32,600 nucleotides of DNA from Parcubacteria group bacterium GW2011_GWA2_48_9 (GCA_001003705.1 LCPQ01000016.1:1-32600), one strand, 5' to 3'; numbered from the stretch's first letter, positions 1 through 7,480 are shown. Numbers and translations are program-made. Notes: a model not told the origin generated them from the sequence alone.

Positions 1-73
1 ATGAGCCTCTGGCTCAAAAGGCGCACCTCCGCCAGAGGCGTCATGCCAGAGGCAGATCCGCCTTTGGCATGAG
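1..73. repeat. Cluster of short inverted repeats
   Basis: Several imperfect palindromes are packed here. GCCTCTGGC at 5-13 is the complement of GCCAGAGGC at 31-39, and CATGCCAGAGG at 42-52 pairs with CCTTTGGCATG at 60-70 apart from one G-T pair. The unit is therefore partly repeated in both orientations. No T tract follows on either strand, so a rho-independent terminator is not well supported. It lies just downstream of the minus-strand tRNA-Ala gene and may be a processing or termination signal for it. No gene is seen in 1-91. Confidence 0.4.
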
Positions 74-91
74 GCGCAGAACCGTATGCCT

Positions 92-168
92 TGGTGGACC
101 GTGTGGGAGTTGAACCCACGACCTCCACATTGCAAATGTGGCGCTCTAGCCAACTGAGCTAACGGCCC
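92..168 (-). tRNA. tRNA-Ala (anticodon TGC)
   Basis: Read on the minus strand, the acceptor stem GGGCCGT pairs with ACGGTCC (one G-T pair), the D arm is GCTCAGTTGGCTAGAGC, and the anticodon stem CCACA/TGTGG encloses TTTGCAA, giving anticodon TGC. The T arm has the usual TTCAA loop. Discriminator A is followed by a genomically encoded CCA at 92-94. It is the last member of a minus-strand group with tRNA-Leu, tRNA-Val and a small membrane-protein gene. Confidence 0.95.
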
Positions 169-207
169 GGGTTTGCGACGAGAATAAACGCTGATTGCAG
201 CTTGCAG

Positions 208-471
208 CTACTTAACGCCGGGAATAAACAGTTTAACAAAGGAGAGCAGCACGCCCTCGATCAAGTTGGTCATAATAAGGAAGCCGACGATACTCATCAC
301 GATGCCGATCAGCTTGTAGGCGAGCCGCGCGCCGCCGGCGCCGAGATAACGCTCGGCATCGGCAAAACCGCCAAAGTTTTGGTAGAGCCACTCGCTCTTA
401 ATGGTGATGGTCGCGCCGGCCGCGACGAGGAATAATCCGAGAATGATTTTTCCCATAGAGCTCAAGTACAC
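208..471 (-). CDS. Small two-helix membrane protein
   Basis: An 87-residue protein of unknown function. It has two hydrophobic stretches long enough to span a membrane: about residues 8-23 (GKIILGLFLVAAGATI) and 50-68 (LAYKLIGIVMSIVGFLIMT), joined by a short polar segment with aromatic and glycine-rich residues. The start drawn here is GTG at 469-471; an ATG six codons in, at 454-456, begins MGKIILG and is an equally good or better start, since neither has a clear ribosome binding site. It lies between two tRNA genes and is probably co-transcribed with them. I do not recognise a named family. Confidence 0.6.
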   Translation of the reverse strand: MYLSSMGKIILGLFLVAAGATITIKSEWLYQNFGGFADAERYLGAGGARLAYKLIGIVMSIVGFLIMTNLIEGVLLSFVKLFIPGVK

Positions 472-472
472 A

Positions 473-544
473 TGGACGGTGCAGGGCTCGAACCTGCAAC
501 CCCTTGGATGTAAACCAAGTGCTCTACCATTGAGCTAACCGTCC
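473..544 (-). tRNA. tRNA-Val (anticodon TAC)
   Basis: Minus-strand cloverleaf with acceptor GGACGGT/ACCGTCC fully paired, D arm GCTCAATGGTAGAGC, anticodon stem CTTGG/CCAAG around TTTACAT (anticodon TAC) and T arm GCAGG-TTCGAGC-CCTGC. The discriminator A is followed by TG rather than CCA, so the CCA end must be added after transcription, as the CCA-adding enzyme encoded at 2168-3691 would do. Its 3' end adjoins the start of the small membrane-protein gene. Confidence 0.95.
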
Positions 545-552
545 TTATCAAC

Positions 553-613
553 ATTAACCATTAACCGTTGACCATTAACTTTTTTGTTGATCAGTTACCG
601 GTTAATGGTTAAT
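553..613. repeat. Perfect 15-bp inverted repeat between two tRNA genes
   Basis: ATTAACCATTAACCG at 553-567 is exactly complementary to CGGTTAATGGTTAAT at 599-613, with a 31-nt loop that contains another GACCATTAAC copy. It lies between tRNA-Val and tRNA-Leu, so in a co-transcript it would form a stable stem between the two precursor tRNAs. A processing, terminator or repeat role cannot be chosen from sequence alone. Confidence 0.6.
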
Positions 614-617
614 AAAG

Positions 618-700
618 TGCCCAGGGCGGGACTTGAACCCGCACGCTCTTGCGAGCCTAGGCCCTCAACCTAGTGTGTATACCAATTCCACCACGAGAGC
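618..700 (-). tRNA. tRNA-Leu (anticodon GAG), acceptor stem imperfect
   Basis: A class II tRNA on the minus strand. The D region TGGTGGAATTGG, anticodon stem CTAGG/CCTAG with loop TTGAGGG (anticodon GAG), a long variable arm (GCTC-GCAA-GAGC) and a good T arm GCGGG-TTCAAGT-CCCGC all fit leucine. The acceptor stem is odd: 5' GCTCTCG faces CCTGGGC, which gives four Watson-Crick pairs, one T-G pair and two mismatches (T-T, C-C). CCA is not encoded. Either the 5' strand has mutated, or the gene is edited, inactive, or mis-assembled. Confidence 0.85.
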
Positions 701-724
701 AAGAAACTTTATATAGTATGTCTT

Positions 725-753
725 AGTATACTGGACACATTCTCTGCATTCAA
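725..753 (-). promoter_or_regulatory. Promoter of the tRNA-Leu/Val/Ala group
   Basis: On the minus strand, TTGAAT (748-753) and TATACT (725-730) are separated by exactly 17 nt. Transcription would start near 718, shortly upstream of the tRNA-Leu 5' end at 700, and run through tRNA-Leu, tRNA-Val, the small membrane protein and tRNA-Ala. Confidence 0.65.
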
Positions 754-772
754 GGTAGCTGACGCAAAGATT

Positions 773-807
773 CCCGTATACTTGATACGGGCCCAATAAT
801 GCTATTG
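773..807 (-). terminator. Tandem hairpins downstream of rplS
   Basis: Two adjacent stems follow the rplS stop on the minus strand: CAATA/TATTG at 794-807 and the stronger CCCGTAT-ACTTG-ATACGGG at 773-791. The second is followed on the minus strand by AATCTTTG, a weak T-rich run, so it may terminate rplS transcription before the tRNA promoter. Confidence 0.4.
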
Positions 808-816
808 AGTCCTAGG

Positions 817-1203
817 TTACTTTGCTGCTACCTCTTTCAAGCGTTTTCCGTAATCACGCAGGTAGTAGAGTTTTGCGCGGCGTACTTTTATCTGCTTGAG
901 TATCTCAACCTTTTTAATGATCGGGGAATGCAGTGGGAAAATGCGTTCGACGCCTATTCCGTTGGAAATCTTCCGAACTGTAAATGTAGCACCCTGTGAG
1001 GTTCCACCGGATAAGGCAATGACCGTACCCTCGTATATTTGTATGCGCATTTTATCACCAGCTGGGACCAACTGATGTACACGCACAACCATTCCTGCGC
1101 GAAGCGCTGGTATCGGTTCACGAGCTATTGCTTGCGCATCAGGCTTTTGGGAGGCCTCTTTTGATGCATCACCTACGGCTTTTTTCTTGGATTTTTCTGC
1201 CAT
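817..1203 (-). CDS. rplS: Large ribosomal subunit protein bL19
   Basis: Structural protein of the 50S subunit, located near the interface with the small subunit. The 128-residue product has an about 30-residue lysine- and alanine-rich N-terminal extension, then the bL19 fold: [20 protein letters not shown], then [11 protein letters not shown], and the family signature [11 protein letters not shown] at about residues 83-93, ending with the basic [11 protein letters not shown] segment. Length is close to the family norm (about 115) plus the extension. The ATG at 1203 follows a promoter whose -35 box lies inside a repeat element (see 1236-1263). In many bacteria rplS is last in the rpsP-rimM-trmD-rplS group; here it is about 28 kb away from trmD in the window. 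Confidence 0.97.
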   Translation of the reverse strand: MAEKSKKKAVGDASKEASQKPDAQAIAREPIPALRAGMVVRVHQLVPAGDKMRIQIYEGTVIALSGGTSQGATFTVRKISNGIGVERIFPLHSPIIKKVEILKQIKVRRAKLYYLRDYGKRLKEVAAK

Positions 1204-1235
1204 ACCTATTGTTTATAGTAAGATAAGTATATCGA

Positions 1236-1263
1236 AGTATAACGAAATACAGCGCGGTGTCAA
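1236..1263 (-). promoter_or_regulatory. rplS promoter, -35 box supplied by the repeat element
   Basis: On the minus strand TTGACA (1258-1263) and TATACT (1236-1241) are spaced by 16 nt, ahead of the rplS ATG at 1203. The TTGACA is the outermost part of the terminal inverted repeat CGGGGTTGAC of the element at 1259-1369, so the repeat provides the -35 box. Confidence 0.65.
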
Positions 1264-1369
1264 CCCCGTTAGAAAATTTACCGAAGCTCTCGATTACGAT
1301 TAAACGCTTCTCTACCTAGATACATTAGGGAGTATGATAGACTAGAGAAAATTTTCTAGCGGGGTTGAC
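1259..1369. repeat. 111-bp element with terminal inverted repeats (copy A)
   Basis: The left end at 1259-1279 begins GTCAACCCCGTTAGAAAATT and pairs with the right end at 1349-1369 at 20 of 21 positions, the exception being a G-T pair. Inside are two further small stems: GAAGC/GCTTC and CCTA/TAGG, around the conserved block TTCTCTACCTAGATAC. A second copy lies at 28541-28652 in the same orientation, with different bases in the first inner stem that still pair (AAGTGTT/AACACTT), so structure is kept. The left end provides the rplS -35 box; the right end supplies the last codons and stop of the pseudouridine synthase gene. It has no coding capacity and resembles a miniature inverted-repeat element. 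Confidence 0.8.
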
Positions 1370-2279
1370 CCATACGGATTTTCCGTAGAGAACCTAGAAT
1401 TCGCGAAAACTCATCTGGAAGCGGGGCAGAATATGACCTTAGCTTGCCGGTGATGTCCTGGAAAGAGATAGACGTGGCAGTGAGGAGGGGATGAGCGGCT
1501 CCCAGTTCATTTCGTCGCTTGCGAGCGTGATAGAGCGGATCGCCGACGATTGGCAGCCCAAAGGCATGTAAGTGGACCCGTATTTGGTGCATGCGGCCAG
1601 TCTTGGGCTTGATAAGGAGCAGTGTGTTTTGAGGGAAAGTTTCGATAACCTCGTATGATGTTACTGCAGCTTTTCCAGTGGCATCTGGCAGGGCGGCCAT
1701 GCGTCTGGGGCGACGCTTGGATCGACTTATTGAAAATGTAATGTCACCTTCTTCGCTGTTTGGGTGCCCATGAACGAGTGCTGTGTACTTTTTCTCAATG
1801 TTACGCGTTTTAAAGAGATCTTTAAGGTGTTCATACATTTCCCACGTACGTGGCACCAAAATGATCCCGCCTACATCTCTATCGAGTCGGTGCACGATTG
1901 CTGGTCGCGCCGGGTCTTCACCGAGTGATGCCAGCTCCGAATACTTAACAATAAGCTGATCGACTAGTGTTTCTTCTTCTGATGTCTCGGTTGGATGCAC
2001 GAGGAGTCCTGCGGGCTTGTTGACTACGACCAAGTCCCGCTCTTCCGATATGATACTGGCTTGCGGTACTGTGTTCTGCTGCCGCTTCTTTGCCGGCGGC
2101 TTCTTTGCAATAAACGAAATAGTATCCCCTGCCCGCACTGGCTGGTGAGCTATAGCCGGCCGGTTATTCAGAATAATAAGCCCATTTTTAATGTCCTTTT
2201 GTATAGAAGCACGAGATCGATCGGCAAAATACTCTGAAAGAAAAACATCGAGACGTTTTTTCCCCTGGTCAACCGTAAT
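1356..2279 (-). CDS. rluD: RluA/RluD-family 23S rRNA pseudouridine synthase, non-ATG start
   Basis: Converts uridine to pseudouridine in rRNA, probably helix 69 of 23S rRNA if it is a true RluD. The catalytic domain has the motif HRLDRDVGGI with the catalytic Asp, plus VNKPAGLLVHP before it and KPKTGRMHQIRVHL and GLPIVGDPLY after it. No ATG, GTG or TTG gives a full protein. The nearest GTG (2138) would remove the S4 RNA-binding domain, yet the same frame continues upstream and encodes a clear S4 domain (KRLDVFLSEYFADRSRASI, then GLIILNNRP) from about 2255. An ATT codon at 2277-2279 is the best placed start, with AGGA 11 nt upstream, giving 307 residues, the usual family length. The start region overlaps the end of the CCA-enzyme ORF out of frame by 112 nt. 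The final codons and TAG stop come from repeat element A. Confidence 0.88.
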   Translation of the reverse strand: MTVDQGKKRLDVFLSEYFADRSRASIQKDIKNGLIILNNRPAIAHQPVRAGDTISFIAKKPPAKKRQQNTVPQASIISEERDLVVVNKPAGLLVHPTETSEEETLVDQLIVKYSELASLGEDPARPAIVHRLDRDVGGIILVPRTWEMYEHLKDLFKTRNIEKKYTALVHGHPNSEEGDITFSISRSKRRPRRMAALPDATGKAAVTSYEVIETFPQNTLLLIKPKTGRMHQIRVHLHAFGLPIVGDPLYHARKRRNELGAAHPLLTATSISFQDITGKLRSYSAPLPDEFSRILGSLRKIRMGQPR

Positions 2280-3691
2280 CCAATAGTAGGTCCTGGCGGC
2301 ATGTGTAGTGTATGCATGACATCATTCCCATCCAGTAATGGTGGAACAGCAGCTTTTTTCCCTGTCTTTTTGATTTTACCTACACGCTTCAGTATTTTAC
2401 GGAAACTCGTAAAATCAGCCTTACCGTTTTGATGTATAGTCGCTGCGGTATCAGCATATTGCACTTTTATGAGACTTTCTGACGGGAAGAGCGGGTTTAC
2501 AAAATACTTTTCGACGGTAGTTTCCCGCATAACGTCAATATCGTTTCGATATCCTACGAGATGGTATCGTATAATCCAGGCAATTCTTTCCGGATCAATG
2601 TGTAGAAAATCATTTGTTTTCGGGAAAACTGAAAATGACAAACGCTTCATAATTGTTAGTGCCAGTTCTGCGCCCACCGTATCATGGTTATTAAACCTAA
2701 TGCGATCAGTTCCATCCTTTTTAGGAGTTTGAATAGTATAGGGTTTGCCAAGGTCGTGAAATAGAGTGCCGAATACTATTTCAGCGTTTACTCCTCCCAT
2801 TCCAAATTGCCGCCGGTAGACAGGCGAAGAAAGAATACTGAGTGCCAAGCGCGTATGTACCCAGACGTCGCCTTCCCGGTGAAAATTAGCAGGCTGTGGA
2901 CACTTCTTCATTTTTTCAAGTTCGGGCATGAGTTGATGCACTATGCCCATATCAGCTACGAGGTCGAACGCCCGAACGGGATCAGCGACAAACGCTTTAA
3001 TAATCTCATGAGCGATCATCTCCCGCGGTACGATAAATTTTCCGTCCCGTCGCTCTTTGAGGTGGTGTACCAGTTTCGGGATTGCTTTTAAAGTTTTTGG
3101 GTCTATGGCGAAATTAAGTTGGCAGGCAAAACGAATACAGCGGAGTATGCGGGTAAAATCCTCATGAAAGCGCTCGATTGGGTCGCCGACGGTTTTCAGC
3201 GTTTTCTTTGCGAGGTCAATAAGTCCGCCAGAAGGGTCAATAAGCTTTCCCGTTCCCAGATTGAGTGCAAGTGCGTTGACTGTGAAATCGCGACGGAGCA
3301 AATCATCTTCAATGGGCAACTGAGGGTTCGACTGCGTTTTCACGTCCCGATAACCACCTGTCCCGAAAGAATGGTCAGTACGCGGGAGGGCAATATCAAT
3401 CGGCTCATTGAGTAATGATCTTTTAGGTAAAAACTTAAGTACCCCAAAGGTTCGACCGACAAGATTTACCGTTCCCAGAGACTTCAATACTCGCTGCAAA
3501 GCCCGAAGTGGTATGTTCCTTACAACAAAATCGTAATCTTTTGAGTTACGCTTTAAGAGTGTATCGCGGATAATTCCACCCACGAGATACATCTCCGCAG
3601 ATGGGTATTTCTGCCGTAAAGCAGAGATAAATGCAAAATCCTTTTTCCGCCTGAGAGAAGCAGAGAGTGCGTCGATTCTTTTTGCCTTCAT
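2168..3691 (-). CDS. cca: CCA-adding tRNA nucleotidyltransferase with HD domain
   Basis: Adds or repairs the 3' CCA of tRNAs, needed here because tRNA-Val(TAC), tRNA-Leu and tRNA-Phe lack an encoded CCA. The 507-residue protein has the class II head: LVGGIIRD at 36-43, the metal-binding DYD at 52-54, RRDFTVNA at 133-140, and the neck motif ILRCIRFA. A C-terminal HD phosphohydrolase domain is marked by H279, HD at 312-313 and D414. Near the end GNDVM and PPGPTIG (465-471) match the family, but the following 36 residues do not; that DNA encodes the S4 domain of the downstream pseudouridine synthase in another frame. The true family C-terminal helix seems lost, and the ORF simply reads on to a stop at 2168. 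Start ATG at 3691, with no strong ribosome binding site. Confidence 0.93.
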   Translation of the reverse strand: MKAKRIDALSASLRRKKDFAFISALRQKYPSAEMYLVGGIIRDTLLKRNSKDYDFVVRNIPLRALQRVLKSLGTVNLVGRTFGVLKFLPKRSLLNEPIDIALPRTDHSFGTGGYRDVKTQSNPQLPIEDDLLRRDFTVNALALNLGTGKLIDPSGGLIDLAKKTLKTVGDPIERFHEDFTRILRCIRFACQLNFAIDPKTLKAIPKLVHHLKERRDGKFIVPREMIAHEIIKAFVADPVRAFDLVADMGIVHQLMPELEKMKKCPQPANFHREGDVWVHTRLALSILSSPVYRRQFGMGGVNAEIVFGTLFHDLGKPYTIQTPKKDGTDRIRFNNHDTVGAELALTIMKRLSFSVFPKTNDFLHIDPERIAWIIRYHLVGYRNDIDVMRETTVEKYFVNPLFPSESLIKVQYADTAATIHQNGKADFTSFRKILKRVGKIKKTGKKAAVPPLLDGNDVMHTLHMPPGPTIGLRLTRGKNVSMFFFQSILPIDLVLLYKRTLKMGLLF

Positions 3692-3871
3692 ATACTGTAG
3701 ACTATCCTAAAAACGGCCGGTTGTCATCCAATCTAGGTGGTGGGGAGTGGTAGACGATATTCGAACCTATGTCCGATCACAGTACCAACCCACCATGCCA
3801 TAGGGGAGGGTACATCGGGGAGAATTGCTTCGTCAATGGCCGGAGGCGGGTACGCAGCGACCCCCGACACC

Positions 3872-3900
3872 TTGACAGTATGGCTGATCCGTGATAAAGT
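3872..3900 (+). promoter_or_regulatory. Promoter of the small gene at 3963
   Basis: TTGACA at 3872-3877 and TAAAGT at 3895-3900 with a 17-nt spacer. The segment TCCGTGATAAAGT around the -10 box closely matches the purD promoter (TCCGTGATACAGT at 15764-15776). The rest of the intergenic stretch 3692-3871 shows no gene. Confidence 0.65.
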
Positions 3901-3962
3901 CCTGGGTCAAATAAAAAACATGATCTTGAAATAGTGCAATTCTAGCCAAAGGAGGCGAGTCA

Positions 3963-4208
3963 ATGGATGCTATGGTGCAAGAGGCAATGAAGTGCGAAAT
4001 CGCATTTCAAGCCCTGACGGAAGCAGCTGACCGCAAAAACGCGGAGATGCTGAAAGACGCCAGAACATGGCTGGAGTTGGAGGGTGTGGACGGTGAGACT
4101 CTGAATATCATCCTCGGCTACATTGAGGTTCAGTTTCAGGGACTCTCGAAGGCCCGTCAACAGATTCTCGGTTATATGAGGGAAAGACGCCAACGTGCAA
4201 CAGCTTGA
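3963..4208 (+). CDS. Small helical protein of unknown function, stand-alone unit
   Basis: An 81-residue protein, probably all alpha-helical, with alternating acidic and basic residues, one Cys (C11) and a basic tail (RERRQRATA). There is no signal peptide and no membrane segment. I do not recognise the family. The start is secure: AAAGGAGG at 3948-3955 stands 7 nt before ATG, the strongest kind of Shine-Dalgarno and far better than those of most neighbours. The gene has its own promoter and its own terminator within 390 bp and points opposite to the flanking genes. The same design recurs at 15324, 15846 and 24854, which suggests independently acquired or mobile single-gene units. Confidence 0.75.
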   Translation: MDAMVQEAMKCEIAFQALTEAADRKNAEMLKDARTWLELEGVDGETLNIILGYIEVQFQGLSKARQQILGYMRERRQRATA

Positions 4209-4226
4209 AACACAGCAAAGACATGG

Positions 4227-4256
4227 GAGCCATCCAACGGGTGGCTCTGCTTTTTT
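4227..4256 (+). terminator. Rho-independent terminator of the small gene
   Basis: GAGCCA (4227-4232) pairs with TGGCTC (4242-4247), followed by TGC and six T. It lies 18 nt after the stop codon. Confidence 0.85.
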
Positions 4257-4321
4257 GCATCAAAAAAACATAGGTGTTGACTTTGCTCCGATGGAACACA
4301 CATTACCGCGGGCGGGTATGG

Positions 4322-4398
4322 TGGTGGGCGGTAGAGGACTCGAACCTCTGACCTTCACAATGTCAATGTGACGCTCTAACCAACTGAGCTAACCGCCC
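4322..4398 (-). tRNA. tRNA-Val (anticodon GAC)
   Basis: Minus-strand cloverleaf: acceptor GGGCGGT/ACCGCCC, D arm GCTCAGTTGGTTAGAGC, anticodon stem TCACA/TGTGA with loop TTGACAT (anticodon GAC), T arm AGAGG-TTCGAGT-CCTCT. Discriminator A and CCA are encoded (4322-4325). It is the second valine tRNA in the window. Confidence 0.95.
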
Positions 4399-4410
4399 AA
4401 AAAATTTCTT

Positions 4411-4486
4411 TGGTGGGCATGGATGGGATCGAACCATCGACCCCCACTTTATAAGAGTGGTGCTCTAACCGCTGAGCTACATGCCC
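4411..4486 (-). tRNA. tRNA-Ile (anticodon TAT)
   Basis: Minus strand, acceptor GGGCATG/CATGCCC, D arm GCTCAGCGGTTAGAGC, anticodon stem CCACT/AGTGG with loop CTTATAA, anticodon TAT reading ATA codons, T arm GATGG-TTCGATC-CCATC, discriminator A and encoded CCA. A genomic TAT anticodon reads ATA directly, in place of the more usual lysidine-modified CAT type. No tilS gene is seen here. Confidence 0.93.
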
Positions 4487-4558
4487 CTTATGCAAGGGAG
4501 ACGCCCATTAGCGCTTTTTAGTGATACAGCCCCACATTATGCCTGTCAACAGTAAGAG

Positions 4559-5569
4559 CTACGCAGGCTTTTTGCCGAGGTACTCCGCTGCTTGCCCAAT
4601 GATTCGTAGTATTTTACTCGAACCCTTGTTCTCTACCAGCCTATGGAAGAAAATAGTCCAAGCTGCGTAACGGAACGTAGAGAACATAGCTCCAAAGAGA
4701 ATGATGGCGGCGGCGATTACGGAAACACCTGCGACAATAACGAGTGTAAGGCCTACGGGAGTGTAAAAGAGTAGTGTAAGGAATCCAAGGAGGATGAAAG
4801 GAACACTCGCAAACGCCAACACCACAAATAATCCTAGTGATCCGACGATGCCTATCAAGAAAATTATAAACGCCATTTCTACTGTACTCAGCATGTTGGC
4901 GGTGAAAAGGCGCCAACCTGCTCGCACTGCCTGGGAGAGTTCGTAGTCGTTCACGACGATATAGAGGGATGCGTATTTGCTCACAAACGCAATAATGAGT
5001 GCGAGAGGCACGAGGATCAAAAAGGAAAAAAGCACATACAAGAGAATACCCGTTTCAGTGCTTTTTAAAAGGAGTATCAGTACGATAGGTGCGCTGACAA
5101 TCACCAGAAGCCCGTATGTCACAATTCCAGAAATAACCGAAATGCTGAGGATTCTTCCGAAGTACTTCGCCCCAGAGCGATATCCCTGCGCCATATCAGT
5201 TTTTTTCTGTTTCAGAATACGCGTAATTCCATCATACAGGGCCCCCTGGGAAGTAATAATGAGCCACAGCGCGACTACGCCGACAGTGACGAAAATGAGG
5301 AAAAAAAGTATGGCTTCAATGGCCGATCGATCGAGAAAGTCTCGAAAGTTGACAAAAAGTACCCCAAGCAATCCGGTTGAGTACAAATTTTTCAGGCTCA
5401 GAAGTGTCGCAGGAGAATCCCCAACTGATGTCAGATTATTTAGTAATACTTGTAATTCGCCCCCATTGCCCAACAGTGCGGCGAAAAAACCAAAGAGCCA
5501 GAGAAACTTATACTTCCACATGATCTGCCATGACTGACGGATGATATCCCGGAAAAGTGTTGGTTCCAT
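4559..5569 (-). CDS. Polytopic inner-membrane protein of unknown function
   Basis: A 336-residue integral membrane protein with about six long hydrophobic segments: roughly residues 18-38, 86-108, 138-165, 175-200, 235-262 and 268-300. The N-terminus is cytoplasm-type (MEPTLFRDIIRQSWQIMWKY) and the C-terminal 30 residues are basic and soluble. It resembles in general layout the DUF-type multi-pass proteins frequent in Patescibacteria, in which short amphipathic loops (such as DYELSQAVRAGWRLF) sit between helices; no catalytic motif is visible. The start is well supported by AAGGAGG shortly upstream of the ATG at 5569. It is divergent from nothing and lies 30 nt downstream of ftsH, so it may be the last gene of an S1-ftsH-membrane protein transcription unit. 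Confidence 0.8.
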   Translation of the reverse strand: MEPTLFRDIIRQSWQIMWKYKFLWLFGFFAALLGNGGELQVLLNNLTSVGDSPATLLSLKNLYSTGLLGVLFVNFRDFLDRSAIEAILFFLIFVTVGVVALWLIITSQGALYDGITRILKQKKTDMAQGYRSGAKYFGRILSISVISGIVTYGLLVIVSAPIVLILLLKSTETGILLYVLFSFLILVPLALIIAFVSKYASLYIVVNDYELSQAVRAGWRLFTANMLSTVEMAFIIFLIGIVGSLGLFVVLAFASVPFILLGFLTLLFYTPVGLTLVIVAGVSVIAAAIILFGAMFSTFRYAAWTIFFHRLVENKGSSKILRIIGQAAEYLGKKPA

Positions 5570-5601
5570 ACGCGGTTCCTCCTTATGTAAGCGTATAATA
5601 A

Positions 5602-7428
5602 TTATGAAGATGCCGGAGTAAAGATCGCCTCGAACTCGGCCTGTTCGAGTGTTTCTTTCTCCAAAAGTTTATTGACTATGTCTTCAAGCCTTGGACGTAC
5701 CTTTGTAATGACGTCTTTAGCTACTATATATGCGTTGTGAATGATTTCCGAGACTTCTGCATCAATAAGTTTCGCTACGTGCTCGCTGTAATCACGTCGC
5801 TCGTGGATTTCTTTGCCCAGGAAGATCATTTCTTCCCGTTGCCCATATGTCCGAGGACCAAGTTTTTCACTCATCCCAAACTCTGTAACGATTTGCCGAG
5901 CAAGTTTTGTGGCCTCTTTTAGGTCATTGGATGCCCCCGTGGTGATATCATCGAAAACGATTTTCTCGGCAGCATGGCCTGCGAGCATTACGGAAAGATC
6001 ATCGAGGAATTCAAGTCGCGAATGCAAGTGTCGGTCCTCCGAGGGGAGTTTCAGCGTAAAGCCGCCAGCGCGCCCACGCGACACAATAGATACTTTTCGA
6101 ACCGGATCGGCATGCGGAAGTTCATGAGCGACCAGAGCATGTCCCGCTTCATGATAGGCGGTGATGCGTTTTTCTTTTTTTGATAACATATGGCTCTTCC
6201 GCTCGGGCCCCAAGAGTACCTTTTCGACGCCTTCGAAGCATTCATCAATCGTAATTTGTTTCTTATTCCTACGAGCAGTAAGGATCGCCGCCTCATTAAG
6301 CAGGTTGGCGAGGTCAGCGCCTGTGAACCCAGGTGTACGTTGGGCGACGGCTCGGAGATCAACATCTTTAGCAAGCGGTTTATTAGCCGCATGGACCTTC
6401 AGAATCGCCTCCCGATCACCAATATCCGGCATATCAATAAAGATTCTTCTGTCGAAGCGGCCAGGACGTAAAAGTGCTGGATCCAATACATCGGGCCGGT
6501 TCGTAGCAGCCAGGATGATAACATTCGTATGCGTGTCAAAACCGTCCATTTCTACGAGGATTTGATTCAATGTTTGCTCGCGCTCATCGTGTGATCCACC
6601 TAAGCCAGCGCCGCGTTGGCGGCCAACGGCATCAATTTCATCTATAAACACAATACAGGGGGCTGAACGCTTTGCGCGTTTAAAGAGATCCCGGACTCGA
6701 GCTGCACCGACACCGACGAACATCTCTACAAATTCAGACCCGGAAATATTGAAGAACGGCACATTCGCTTCCCCGGCTACTGCTCGCGCCAGTAGCGTTT
6801 TGCCTGTGCCAGGAGCACCGACGAGAAGGGCTCCCTTTGGTATGCGCGCACCGAGAGCAAGAAATTTGTCAGGTGAACGAAGAAATTCCACAACTTCCAT
6901 GAGCTCCTCCTTTGCCTCTTTCGCTCCAGCGACATCTTTGAAGGTGGTGCGTTTCTTCTTGTCTTCAGCGCGCACCTCCCTCGCCTGGCTTTGGCCGAAA
7001 GATAGCGCTCGAGTGTTGGCTCCCTGGGCCTGTCGCATCATAAACCAAAGGAACAACCCGATAAGTATGAAAGGAATTAAGAAAGGCAGTATCGAACCCA
7101 GCCAGAAAGCTGTTCCAGAAACATCTTTGACGTTAATCGCAACGTCCTTATAAATGGCAGGGTCTACACCGTAGTTTTTTAGCAGTGCACTCAATGAATC
7201 GGTAGGTTCTTTGCGGGATTCCAATTGATTGCCTTCCTTAAGAGTGACGGTCAGTTTATCCCCTTGCACGTCGATAGTTTGTACTTCCTTCTGGGTGATT
7301 TTTTCAACAATAGTCGCAATGCCGACTATTTCAGGCTTATTCAATGATGAATTGAACAAACTTAAAACGCCCATGATGACAACGATCACCAGGAAGAATA
7401 TGAGAAAGTTACGGGCGAGTGAGCGCAT
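5602..7428 (-). CDS. ftsH: ATP-dependent zinc metalloprotease FtsH
   Basis: Membrane-anchored AAA+ protease that degrades misfolded membrane proteins and short-lived regulators. The 608-residue protein has two N-terminal membrane helices (about 7-26 and 109-131) around a short extracytoplasmic domain, Walker A GAPGTGKT at 204-211, pore loop MFVGVG near 236-241, Walker [10 protein letters not shown] at 258-266, the second region of homology with RPGRFDRR at 321-328, and the zinc site HEAGH at 426-430, with a third ligand Asp near 502 in TTGASNDL. All key residues are intact and the length is typical. Start ATG at 7428 is followed by the expected hydrophobic segment. No strong ribosome binding site is seen. 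Confidence 0.98.
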   Translation of the reverse strand: MRSLARNFLIFFLVIVVIMGVLSLFNSSLNKPEIVGIATIVEKITQKEVQTIDVQGDKLTVTLKEGNQLESRKEPTDSLSALLKNYGVDPAIYKDVAINVKDVSGTAFWLGSILPFLIPFILIGLFLWFMMRQAQGANTRALSFGQSQAREVRAEDKKKRTTFKDVAGAKEAKEELMEVVEFLRSPDKFLALGARIPKGALLVGAPGTGKTLLARAVAGEANVPFFNISGSEFVEMFVGVGAARVRDLFKRAKRSAPCIVFIDEIDAVGRQRGAGLGGSHDEREQTLNQILVEMDGFDTHTNVIILAATNRPDVLDPALLRPGRFDRRIFIDMPDIGDREAILKVHAANKPLAKDVDLRAVAQRTPGFTGADLANLLNEAAILTARRNKKQITIDECFEGVEKVLLGPERKSHMLSKKEKRITAYHEAGHALVAHELPHADPVRKVSIVSRGRAGGFTLKLPSEDRHLHSRLEFLDDLSVMLAGHAAEKIVFDDITTGASNDLKEATKLARQIVTEFGMSEKLGPRTYGQREEMIFLGKEIHERRDYSEHVAKLIDAEVSEIIHNAYIVAKDVITKVRPRLEDIVNKLLEKETLEQAEFEAIFTPASS

Positions 7429-7480
7429 GATAATAGGGGCGGCTTAAAAAAGCGTTTATGACGATTTGCACGATGACTCT

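Noticed and set aside
2136-2138. GTG at 2138 as start of the pseudouridine synthase
   Set aside because: It falls in the middle of a clear S4 domain encoded by the same frame upstream, so the protein must begin earlier.
3736-3800. tRNA-like stretch with GGTTCGAATATCG and CTCCCCACCA on the minus strand
   Set aside because: The T stem does not pair, and no D arm, anticodon stem or matching 5' acceptor strand can be drawn. At most a decayed tRNA remnant.
4977-5537. 186-codon open frame opposite the membrane protein gene
   Set aside because: Antisense shadow of a hydrophobic protein; basic, motif-free sequence.
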